Positions 54,366 to 62,947 of a stretch of 64,000 nt of DNA are shown one piece after another. Source of the DNA: Exilispira sp964581895 (GTDB taxonomy: Bacteria > Spirochaetota > JAAYUW01). The stretch covers positions 1 through 64,000 of the forward strand of contig CAZOPR010000001.1 of assembly GCA_964581895.1 (NCBI GenBank), read 5' to 3'. The position numbers and the translations under genes were made by a program. The notes beneath the pieces are model-generated. The model worked only from the letters and a program-made list of their open reading frames with translations. It was not told the DNA's origin and ran no database searches. The first letter of the stretch is position 1. The number at the start of each line of letters is the position of its first letter.

Positions 54366-55745
54366 ATGATTAAAGAGTATAAAACAATTTCCGAAATTGT
54401 AGGTCCTTTGATGCTTGTTAAAAATGTTGAAAATGTAAAATATGAGGAACTTGTTGAAATAGAATTGCAAACAGGTGAGATTAGAAATGGTAAGGTTCTT
54501 GAAGTCAATAAAGATATGGCTTTGGTTCAGCTTTTCGAAGGAGCAAGAGGCATAAATATAGGCCAATCAAAAGTTAGATTCTTAGGTAAAGGTGTTGAAA
54601 TTGCTCTTTCAGAAGATATGCTTGGTCGTGTTTTTGATGGGCAGGGAAGACCTATCGATGGGAAGGAAAAAATACTGCCAGAAGTAACTAAAGATATAAA
54701 TGGTTCACCTATTAACCCATTTTCAAGAGATTACCCGAATGAATTTATTCAAACTGGTATTTCGACAATAGATGGGTTAAATACTCTTGTTAGAGGGCAG
54801 AAACTTCCTATTTTCTCTGGAAGTGGTCTTCCTCACAACAGAATGGCTGCTCAGATAGCAAGGCAGGCTAAAGTTTTAGAAAAAGAGGGAGAACCAATTA
54901 CTAAATTTGCAGTTGTTTTTGCTGCTATGGGTATTACATTTGAAGAAGCACAGTTTTTTATTGAAGATTTCCAGAAAACTGGAGCAATAGAAAGAACCGT
55001 TCTTTTTATAAACCTTGCCAATGACCCTGCTATAGAAAGAATCTCAACCCCAAGACTTGCTTTAACAACAGCAGAATATCTTGCTTTTGATAAAGGTATG
55101 CATGTTCTTGTTATTTTAACAGATATGACAAACTATTGTGAAGCTTTAAGAGAGATATCTGCTGCGCGACAGGAAGTTCCTGGAAGAAGAGGTTATCCTG
55201 GTTATCTTTATACTGACCTTTCAACAATTTATGAAAGGGCTGGAAGGATAAAAGGGAAAGAAGGATCAATTACTCAGATACCTATTCTAACAATGCCAGA
55301 AGATGACAAAACTCATCCTATTCCAGATTTAACAGGATATATAACTGAAGGGCAGATAGTTTTTTCAAGATCACTCCATAGAAAAGGGATCTATCCACCA
55401 GTTGATGTCCTCCAAAGTCTTTCAAGATTGAAAGATAAAGGTATCGGAAAAGGAAAGACTCGAGAAGACCATGCCGATGTTTTTAACCAACTTTTTGCAT
55501 GTTATGCAGCTGGACTTGAAGCAAGAGAACTTGAAGCTATTTTGGGTCAAGCAGCACTTTCAGATTTAGATAAAGTTTATTACAAATTTGCAGAAGAATT
55601 TGAAAAAAGATATATAAATCAAGGTGAATATGAAAATAGAACTATCTTTGAAACATTGAATATGTCCTGGGAACTTTTTAAATTAGTTCCTAAGTCTGAA
55701 TTAAAGAGAATTCGTGATGCTTATCTTGAAAAGTACCTAAAATAA
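54366..55745 (+). CDS. V-type ATPase subunit B
   Basis: A 459-residue non-catalytic partner of A. FSGSGLPHNRMAAQIARQA stands where the P-loop would be (degenerate, as in all B subunits). LTDMTNYCEALREISAARQEVPGRRGYPGY and MPEDDKTHPIPDLTGYITEGQI are diagnostic. AAGGAG precedes the ATG. Confidence 0.97.
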   Translation: MIKEYKTISEIVGPLMLVKNVENVKYEELVEIELQTGEIRNGKVLEVNKDMALVQLFEGARGINIGQSKVRFLGKGVEIALSEDMLGRVFDGQGRPIDGKEKILPEVTKDINGSPINPFSRDYPNEFIQTGISTIDGLNTLVRGQKLPIFSGSGLPHNRMAAQIARQAKVLEKEGEPITKFAVVFAAMGITFEEAQFFIEDFQKTGAIERTVLFINLANDPAIERISTPRLALTTAEYLAFDKGMHVLVILTDMTNYCEALREISAARQEVPGRRGYPGYLYTDLSTIYERAGRIKGKEGSITQIPILTMPEDDKTHPIPDLTGYITEGQIVFSRSLHRKGIYPPVDVLQSLSRLKDKGIGKGKTREDHADVFNQLFACYAAGLEARELEAILGQAALSDLDKVYYKFAEEFEKRYINQGEYENRTIFETLNMSWELFKLVPKSELKRIRDAYLEKYLK

Positions 55746-55798
55746 AAGGACAAACTGTAAACTTAACTGAAAACTAAAAATTTGATTAAGAGGAAAAG

Positions 55799-56425
55799 AT
55801 GGAGATAAAAGTTGCTGCAACAAGAATGGAGCTTATGAACCTTAAAAAAAGAGTTAAACTTGCATATAAAGGTCATAAGCTTTTAAAAGATAAGCAGGAC
55901 CAACTTGTTAGAGAATTTTTCTCAATAATAGATTCATATAAAACACTAAGAAAGGATGTCGAGCAGAAGCTTAAAAAAGCATATGCAGCTATGATTCTTA
56001 CTCGAAGTGTAATGAATGATGCTGAACTTGAAAATGCTTTATTTTTACCAGTAAAAAAGGTAAAACTTTCAGAAAAATTAAAAAATGTAATGTCTGTAAG
56101 AATCCCAGTATTTAAGATTTCCATAGAGGATAATGAACAATCTTATTCTAAGATAACTACTGCTGCAGATTTAGATATTGCTGTTGAAACATTCGCAAAA
56201 GTTACAGAGGATCTTATAAAACTAAGTCAGGTAGAAAATGAGGTAAAACTTCTTGCTCAAGAGATTGAAGTTACAAGAAGAAGAGTAAATGCCTTGGAGT
56301 ATGTTTTAATACCAGAACTTGAATCTGCCATAAGGTTTGTTACAATGAAGATAAATGAGATGGAAAGATCAAATCTCGTAAGAATAATGAAAATAAAAGA
56401 TATCGTAAGAAAAGAAAGAGAGTAG
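55799..56425 (+). CDS. V-type ATPase subunit D (rotor shaft)
   Basis: A 208-residue protein of two long helices: TRMELMNLKKRVKLAYKGHKLLKDK at the start and EVTRRRVNALEYVLIPELESAIRFV near the end, the paired coiled coil of the rotor shaft. It is the last gene of the operon in the order G/H-I-K-E-C-F-A-B-D. AGAGGA precedes the ATG. Confidence 0.95.
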   Translation: MEIKVAATRMELMNLKKRVKLAYKGHKLLKDKQDQLVREFFSIIDSYKTLRKDVEQKLKKAYAAMILTRSVMNDAELENALFLPVKKVKLSEKLKNVMSVRIPVFKISIEDNEQSYSKITTAADLDIAVETFAKVTEDLIKLSQVENEVKLLAQEIEVTRRRVNALEYVLIPELESAIRFVTMKINEMERSNLVRIMKIKDIVRKERE

Positions 56426-56788
56426 AAAATCATAGAAATTTAAAAATTCATATAAATCTTTAATTTTATTAAACATTTTTTATGAAATATAAGATAAATT
56501 TTAAGTTTGAACCAAAAAATATCTAAAGTCATAATCATTATTTTGATTTATTTTATTAGTTTGATTATCAGAATTATTTAAGCACTAAACAAGTAAAATT
56601 TAATAATCTCAAATATAATTTTCAGCAAACATACATAATTTAGACGAAATGAAAAATATTTTTAATATTTGATATCTATTTCAAGATGAGATATAAAATA
56701 TTTTTTGAAATTTACAGAAAATCAAAAAATTTAATTTCATTTTACTTTAAATTTATTTGTTCTATAAAAAGATCAAAGAAGGAGGCAT
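56426..56788. other. gene-free stretch between the V-ATPase operon and tldD
   Basis: No coding sequence is supportable. It is simple A/T-rich sequence. The only structured element seen is the hairpin with a T-run at 56664-56706. Confidence 0.5.
56664..56706 (+). terminator. hairpin with T-run upstream of tldD
   Basis: AATATTTGATATCT (56664-56677) pairs with AGATATAAAATATT (56689-56702) with one mismatch, around an 11-base loop, and is followed by T residues. It could end V-ATPase transcripts or attenuate tldD. Confidence 0.4.
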
Positions 56789-56789
56789 C

Positions 56790-58154
56790 ATGCTTGATAA
56801 ATTATATGAAATAATCTGTAAAATCGATGCAGATTATGTTGATTTAAGGTATGAAAAAAGAAGCGATTTAAATGTTGAATATCTTAACCATGATTTAAAT
56901 AAAATTAATTCGAATGATGCTGTTGGTTATGTTTTAAGAGTCCTAATAGATGGAGGTTTTGCCTCTATTTCATTTACAAATATCAAAGATGCAGATAATG
57001 CAATAAAAAATTGTATTGTTAATGCTAAAATATTAGCAAAAAATAGCATTAAAAAAGTTAAACTTGCTAAAACAGAAGTTATAAAAGATAGGTTTTACCC
57101 AAACATGAAAGTGGATCCAGATAAAATCCCTTTTGATGAAAAGATAAATTTATTAAAAAAATATAATGAAATGGCTCTTAGTGAACCAAAAATTGTTTCA
57201 ACATCTATGAGACTTTTTGAAACTAAAAGAGACAGATTCTTTGTTAGTTCAGAAGGTACTAAGATAAATGAAAAACTTATCACTTGTGGTATTAGTGGGA
57301 TGTTTACGGCAAAAAAAGATAATATTTTGCAAAATGTAAGAGTATCATTTGGTGGTAGCAATGGTTTTCAAAGTTTAATTGACCAGGAAGATTACATCGA
57401 AGAAAGGAAAAAAATTGTTTGCGATCTGCTTGATGCAGAGCCGGTCAAAGGTGGAATCTATAATGTCATATTAAATCAGAGTTTGGCAGGGGTTTTTACT
57501 CATGAAGCATTTGGTCATTTTTCTGAAGCAGATCTTATTGAAGATTCTCCTGTAATGAGACAGAAGATGAAATTGGGAAGCGAACTTGGAAATCCAATTC
57601 TTACAATTATAGATGACCCAACAATAGAAGGAACCTTAGGTTTTTACAAATATGATGATGAAGGTGTTGCTGCATCAAGGGTAATCCTTATGGAAAATGG
57701 AATATTAAAAGGAAGACTTCATTCAAGAGCAACTGCTTCTGAGTTTAATGAACCTATAAATGGACATTGTGTTGCCGAAGACTATAGATATGCTCCAATT
57801 ATAAGAATGGGGACAATTTTTATTGAAAATGTAACTGATACTCTTGATACATTAAAAGAAAAACTAAAAGATGGTTTATATCTTTGTGATGCAAAAGGCG
57901 GACAGACAGCCGGCGAAAATTTTACCTTTGGTGCTCAATATGGATATATAGTTAAAAATGGTAAAATAGATAGAATGGTAAGAGATATAAATATTTCAGG
58001 TAATCTATATGAGACATTGAAAAATATAAAAGCAATTGCAAATGACCTTGTTTTATCAAAAATAGGTGGCTGTGGGAAAGGGCAACTTAATATTCGTTCC
58101 TGCCATGGTGCACCGCATGTTTTAATCAATAATCTTGTTGTCGGTGGAGTATAA
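56790..58154 (+). CDS. tldD: TldD metallopeptidase subunit
   Basis: A 454-residue protein from the ATG at 56790, where GGAGG sits 4 bases upstream; an 11-codon longer frame is ignored. HEAFGH (238-243) is the TldD-specific HExxxH zinc motif. AGGQTAGENF (written as GGQTAGENFTFG) and the end GGCGKGQLNIRSCHGAP are typical. With TldE it forms a protease that cuts unfolded small peptides, including RiPP precursors such as microcin B17 and antitoxins. tldE follows 114 bases after the stop. Confidence 0.94.
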   Translation: MLDKLYEIICKIDADYVDLRYEKRSDLNVEYLNHDLNKINSNDAVGYVLRVLIDGGFASISFTNIKDADNAIKNCIVNAKILAKNSIKKVKLAKTEVIKDRFYPNMKVDPDKIPFDEKINLLKKYNEMALSEPKIVSTSMRLFETKRDRFFVSSEGTKINEKLITCGISGMFTAKKDNILQNVRVSFGGSNGFQSLIDQEDYIEERKKIVCDLLDAEPVKGGIYNVILNQSLAGVFTHEAFGHFSEADLIEDSPVMRQKMKLGSELGNPILTIIDDPTIEGTLGFYKYDDEGVAASRVILMENGILKGRLHSRATASEFNEPINGHCVAEDYRYAPIIRMGTIFIENVTDTLDTLKEKLKDGLYLCDAKGGQTAGENFTFGAQYGYIVKNGKIDRMVRDINISGNLYETLKNIKAIANDLVLSKIGGCGKGQLNIRSCHGAPHVLINNLVVGGV

Positions 58155-58268
58155 ATTTGGGTATTGAAAAAATATTTATTGGAAAAAGGAAAAAGAAAAA
58201 GTAGAAAAAAAAGATAAAAAGGTGAAATTAGATTTTTATAAATATAAAATTAATTTATGGAGGATAAA

Positions 58269-59570
58269 ATGGGAAATGATATAGAAAAGATTTACCAAAA
58301 ATCTATAAAAGAGTTTGACCAGGTTCTTTTAAGGAAGGTAAATACTGATAATATAGGTGTTTCATTTGAGGATTCTAAATTTAAAAAGGTAGAAAGCAGT
58401 ATTAATGAAACCATAAGTCTTAGCGTAATAAAAGACAAATACTTTGGATTTGCTTATACCACAAGCATTGATGATATAGATCTTTTTATTAAAAATGCAA
58501 AAAATTCCTTAACTGGTAAAGTTGATGGTTCTTTTGAATTTGCTGAAAAAGATAAGATTAAAAATCTTGATACATATAAAAAATCAATAGAAAATTTGAC
58601 TGCTGAAGATTTGCTGGGAAGATTAAATAGCATTGTTGATTATCTTAAAGGTAAAACAAAAGCGCAGATAAATCTTGAAGGTTTTCTTGAGAAGATTTCC
58701 TTAAATATAATGACAAGTAAAGATGTTGATTATAGCCAAAAAATTTCCACATATATAAGTTATGTAAGTTTAATTTATCCTGGTTCTTATTCAAATGTTT
58801 CAAGGATGTTTGCATCTTATGATATTATTGATTTTGATAAAGAGACTTTAGATTATCTGATTTTCCTGTACAATCAATCTGAAAAGCAAGTAAGACCACA
58901 AAGTGGCAAAATGAAGGTTCTTTTTTTACCTGAAGCTTTTTATACTTTTATTTTCAGGTTAAGTTCAGCACTTTCTGGAAATAGCCTTATTTACAAAAGA
59001 ACTCCACTTGAAGGAAAAATAAACCAAAAAATTGCCTCAGAAAGTTTCACCCTTTTTCATGATCCTCACAGGACAGATTTGCCTTATGCTAGAGCCTTTG
59101 ATGATGAAGGGACAAAAACTGAAAAAATAAATTTTATAGAAAATGGTATTTTTAAAAATTTCTATTTTGATAGAAAATCAGCATATAAATATGGAGTAAA
59201 ACCTACTTCTCATGGTTATTGTGACCAGCCAAATGAACCTGCTTCAACTTTTGTCCCAAATTTCATGGTTGAAAAAGGGGATAAAACAATTTATCAGCTT
59301 ATTTCTAATATGGATAAAGGAGTCATTATTCCATCAGTTCTTGGTGCTCATTCTGGAAATATTCAGAATGGAGATTTCTCTATAGGACTTTCACCTGGAA
59401 TTTATGTTGAAAATGGCAATATTATTGGTCATGTTAAAGATGCAATGGTTGCAGCAAATATTTATGATTGCTTAAATAAAATTGTAGCAATAGAAGATAA
59501 AATCCATTTTTCCATTATGGGAAGCTTTCCAGCAATACTTTTTGACGATATAAATGTTGTTATCAAGTAA
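58269..59570 (+). CDS. tldE: TldE/PmbA metallopeptidase partner
   Basis: At 433 residues from the ATG at 58269. An ATG 12 bases earlier also exists, but GGAGG lies between them, 5 bases before the second ATG, and decides the start. It lacks HExxxH, as TldE proteins do, and carries YKRTPLEGKINQKIASESFTL, PYARAFDDEGT, HGYCDQPNEPASTF and the GDFSIGLSPGIYVENGNI ending. It partners TldD. The next small frame overlaps its last 17 bases. Confidence 0.93.
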   Translation: MGNDIEKIYQKSIKEFDQVLLRKVNTDNIGVSFEDSKFKKVESSINETISLSVIKDKYFGFAYTTSIDDIDLFIKNAKNSLTGKVDGSFEFAEKDKIKNLDTYKKSIENLTAEDLLGRLNSIVDYLKGKTKAQINLEGFLEKISLNIMTSKDVDYSQKISTYISYVSLIYPGSYSNVSRMFASYDIIDFDKETLDYLIFLYNQSEKQVRPQSGKMKVLFLPEAFYTFIFRLSSALSGNSLIYKRTPLEGKINQKIASESFTLFHDPHRTDLPYARAFDDEGTKTEKINFIENGIFKNFYFDRKSAYKYGVKPTSHGYCDQPNEPASTFVPNFMVEKGDKTIYQLISNMDKGVIIPSVLGAHSGNIQNGDFSIGLSPGIYVENGNIIGHVKDAMVAANIYDCLNKIVAIEDKIHFSIMGSFPAILFDDINVVIK

Positions 59571-59589
59571 TATTATTCATAATATTTTT

Positions 59590-59904
59590 TATAAAGTATT
59601 GACAATAGCTGATAATGAAGGAAATCTACTAGATATGGGTTCTTATTTTGATGATATGGCAGATCTTGTAATTACAGATTACTTTGAAGAAAAACAAAAA
59701 AATGGAGAAAAATTAACTGAAAAAGAAAAAAAAGTAATAGAAAATAGAAGATTGCTTTACAATATTATGATAGAGCAAGGTTTTACTAATTTTGTTAATG
59801 AATGGTGGCATTATGATTATGGTAACCAACTCTGGGCTTATAATGGTGACCATAAATATGCAATATATACTAGTACAAAACCATTTTTCTTCTGGAAACA
59901 ATAA
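59590..59904 (+). pseudogene. C-terminal fragment of a VanX-type D-Ala-D-Ala dipeptidase
   Basis: The frame is open from 59554, within the end of tldE, and homology begins near VLTIADNEGNLLDMGS. LDMGSYFDDM, NRRLLYNIMIEQGFTNF and NEWWHYDYGNQLWAY match the last 100 residues of VanX/DdpX peptidases (M15D), including the catalytic glutamate and third zinc histidine of ExWWH. The N-terminal half with the SxHxxGxAxD zinc ligands is absent, so it cannot be active. It is truncated exactly at the tldE boundary, which suggests a deletion. Confidence 0.7.
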
Positions 59905-59918
59905 AGTAAAATTTTTAC

Positions 59919-61709
59919 CTATGAATATACAGCAATTTTTTCCTTGGTTTTATCTATAGCCAGTCTTTTTATTTTTTTAGTTGTTGTCTTTTCAAATTCA
60001 TTTTCATAAAGTGAAAAGAAGTGTATTCTTTTGAAATTTGAAATTTTGAGGTTATTCTGTTTTATCTCTTCTTTTATTAATGGTGAAAGTTCACTTATGG
60101 TAATATTTTCTTTAGGTTTATTTAATATTTTTTCAAGGTTTTCAAAATTTGGATATATGTAAGCTACAATCGTCTCATTTTTTGTCTTTTCCTCAACCAT
60201 TTCATCAACGACAATTTCAGAGATAATCTGGCTATTTTCATAAAGAACCTCGATATCTTCGGGGTAAATATTTTTACCATTTCTTGTTACAATAACATTT
60301 TTCTTTCTACCTCGAATATAGATAAAACCATCTTTATCTATAAAGCCATAATCACCAGTCAAAAAGTATCCATCAGCAAAGGTATTTTTTGTCCCTTCAG
60401 GGTCATTATAATAACCAAGCATAACACTATCACCTTTTACAGCAATTTCACCAACACCTTCTTCATCTTTATCTAAAATTTCGAAGTCATGCTCAGGAAG
60501 TGGCATACCTGCTGCATCATCTTTGAAATAATAATCACGATTTGCAGCCAAAAATGGAGAACATTCAGAAATACCATAACCCTGTAAAACTCTAAAGCCA
60601 AGACTCTGTAAAAACTTCGAAACTTCGGGTTTTACAGCGGCTCCACCAGATATAAAAAGATCAAGTTTTCCACCAAATGCTTTGTGGATAGGAGAAAATA
60701 CAACTCTTCTTATTTTTCTGCCATTTTTTTTACCAAGTAAAAGATCGAAAAAAGATCCTATACCATTTCCTAAAGTATAATATACTTTTGTTCCGATAGA
60801 ATGTGAAAGTTTTTCTCTTAATCTTTTAGCAAGAGCATCAAGTAAAAGAGGAACAACATTTATATTTGTAATTTTCCCCTCTTTGATATTATCTGCAAGT
60901 TTTTTTAGACTTTGTGCATAGACTATTTTGGAACCAGCATGAACCTGACATAAAAATCCACAGGTACACTCATATGCATGGTGAAGAGGAAGAACAGATA
61001 AGAAATATTTAGTATCATCTATCCAGATCAGTTCCCTCATATGATTGATGTTTTGAACAATATTAAACTGGGAAAGCATGACTCCTTTTGGTTTTCCAGT
61101 AGTTCCGGATGTAAATAAAATTGATGTGCATTGTTTTGGATCAATAGCAATTGTATCGTATTTTTTAATACCAGATTCTCTAATTTGATTACCTTTTTCT
61201 TTAGCTTTGTTAAAATCATCTAATATTTTATCAGAAAATTTTATATTTTCTTCTATCTTAGTAAAAGGAATAATTCCTTTAATAAAGCTATATTTTGAAG
61301 AAAGTCTTGTAAAAATTTCTAGAAAGCTATTTTCACATATAACCAATGAAGGTTTAGATATTGAGATAATTGATTCTATCTCATTTTCTTTTAATTCTTT
61401 ATCTATTGGCACAACTATAAAGTTTGAGCTCGTTATTGAATAGTAAGAAATAGCCCATGCTCTACAATTTTTACCGATTAAGGCTATGCGATCTCTTTGA
61501 TTTATAGGTAAAGAAAGAAGATATTCTCCAAAATTTATAACAGAATTCTTAAAATCATTAAATGAAATTCCTTCATATTCATCTTTTTCATTTTTTTCAA
61601 GAAAAGAAAGTTGATCACCATATTTTTCACAGGTTTTCTCAAGCATATCTCTAAAATCTTTTCTCTGTTCAATCGTATAAAGTGGATAACCATAGTTTTG
61701 CCAGATCAT
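59919..61709 (-). CDS. long-chain acyl-CoA synthetase (AMP-forming)
   Basis: A 596-residue member of the ANL superfamily. The P-loop-like SILFTSGTTGKPKGVMLS near residue 195, then the A5 region LQGYGISECSP, LTGDYGFIDKDGFIYIRGRKKNVIVTRNGKNIYPEDIE and a C-terminal lid domain. It activates fatty acids to acyl-CoA, and chain length is not deducible. GGGGG precedes the ATG. It converges with the VanX fragment. Confidence 0.93.
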   Translation of the reverse strand: MIWQNYGYPLYTIEQRKDFRDMLEKTCEKYGDQLSFLEKNEKDEYEGISFNDFKNSVINFGEYLLSLPINQRDRIALIGKNCRAWAISYYSITSSNFIVVPIDKELKENEIESIISISKPSLVICENSFLEIFTRLSSKYSFIKGIIPFTKIEENIKFSDKILDDFNKAKEKGNQIRESGIKKYDTIAIDPKQCTSILFTSGTTGKPKGVMLSQFNIVQNINHMRELIWIDDTKYFLSVLPLHHAYECTCGFLCQVHAGSKIVYAQSLKKLADNIKEGKITNINVVPLLLDALAKRLREKLSHSIGTKVYYTLGNGIGSFFDLLLGKKNGRKIRRVVFSPIHKAFGGKLDLFISGGAAVKPEVSKFLQSLGFRVLQGYGISECSPFLAANRDYYFKDDAAGMPLPEHDFEILDKDEEGVGEIAVKGDSVMLGYYNDPEGTKNTFADGYFLTGDYGFIDKDGFIYIRGRKKNVIVTRNGKNIYPEDIEVLYENSQIISEIVVDEMVEEKTKNETIVAYIYPNFENLEKILNKPKENITISELSPLIKEEIKQNNLKISNFKRIHFFSLYENEFEKTTTKKIKRLAIDKTKEKIAVYS

Positions 61710-61914
61710 CTAATCCCCCTTCTTTTTTCAAGAATTAATAATTTTAAAAATTAATATAACTGTTTGTTCAATTAAAAAAAATCCCTAAAAAAATGATACA
61801 ATAAAAAATTAAATAATCAAACAAATTAAATTTATACTTTTAATTTTTTAAATTAAGGTTATTTATTTTGTTAATTTGAAAAAGAGAAAAATTTTATAAA
61901 TTGTTGGGGTAAAA

Positions 61915-62832
61915 ATGAAATTATACAATGTTGGAAGTGATATTTTAAAAACTTTAAAAGATGTTTTAGGTATTGCTTTCGGTAGTGCTATCTGCGGTTT
62001 TGCATTTTCATTATTTTTAATACCTTTCAAAGTAGCACCAGGTGGGGTTGGAGGACTTTCACAAATTTTATATTATAAATTTAACATTTCAGCAGGTATT
62101 TCCATGTTAATTTTTAATATCCCTTTATTTATAATAGGTGTCTTGGTTTTAGGAAGAATGTTTGGTCTTAAAACAATTGTAGCAATACTTCTTGTTTCTT
62201 TTTTTACAGATCTCTTTTCATATAAAAATATATTAAATTTCAAATTACTTATACCTTATCTATATCAGATTAATAGTACTGCATATTCATTCACAGATCA
62301 AATATTGTTAGGTACTTTAGCTGGGGCAGCCCTTCTTGGAGTTGGAATGGGTATTGTATTTAGATTCAATGGCTCAACAGGAGGAACAGATATACCAGCA
62401 CTTCTATTAAAAAAATATTTTGGAATTTCAGTCGGGACTGGTTTCTTAATTATAGATTCAATAATAATTTTTTCCATAGGTGTTATATTTAAAAATGGTA
62501 ATATAATTTTATGGGGTTTTATAAGTTTATTTGTCTCTTCTAAAGTTACAGATTATGTTCTTGAGGGTTTACCAGGAACAAAAGGAGTATTTATTATAAC
62601 TGAACATCCAGATGTAATAAGGCAATTTATATTGAAAAATCTCGATAGAGGTTGCACAATTTTTAAAGGTGAGGGTGGATATTCTGAGAAAAATATTGAT
62701 ATTTTATATGTTGTAATAAACCTAAGAGAGTTAACAAAATTAAAAGAGACAATTGTTAAATGTGATCCAAAAGCTTTTGTTATTGTCAATGATGTAAATG
62801 AAGCTTTAGGCTATGGATTTAAAGAATTTTAA
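61915..62832 (+). CDS. YitT family membrane protein
   Basis: A 305-residue protein with five to six membrane helices in residues 15-215: GSAICGFAFSLFLIPFKVAPGGVGGLSQIL and RFNGSTGGTDIPALLLKKY are the YitT signatures. A C-terminal DUF2179 domain (about 220-300: GVFIITEHPDVIRQFI, GCTIFKGEGGYS) follows. The transported or sensed ligand is unknown. GGGG precedes the ATG. Confidence 0.93.
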   Translation: MKLYNVGSDILKTLKDVLGIAFGSAICGFAFSLFLIPFKVAPGGVGGLSQILYYKFNISAGISMLIFNIPLFIIGVLVLGRMFGLKTIVAILLVSFFTDLFSYKNILNFKLLIPYLYQINSTAYSFTDQILLGTLAGAALLGVGMGIVFRFNGSTGGTDIPALLLKKYFGISVGTGFLIIDSIIIFSIGVIFKNGNIILWGFISLFVSSKVTDYVLEGLPGTKGVFIITEHPDVIRQFILKNLDRGCTIFKGEGGYSEKNIDILYVVINLRELTKLKETIVKCDPKAFVIVNDVNEALGYGFKEF

Positions 62833-62947
62833 GTTGGTATTTTTTCATAAAAAAGCTTATAATTAATTTAATAAAAAAGAATATTTAACTAAATATTAAT
62901 TTTAAATAAACAAAATTTTTATAAAAAGTAAAAAAAATGGAGCAAAA

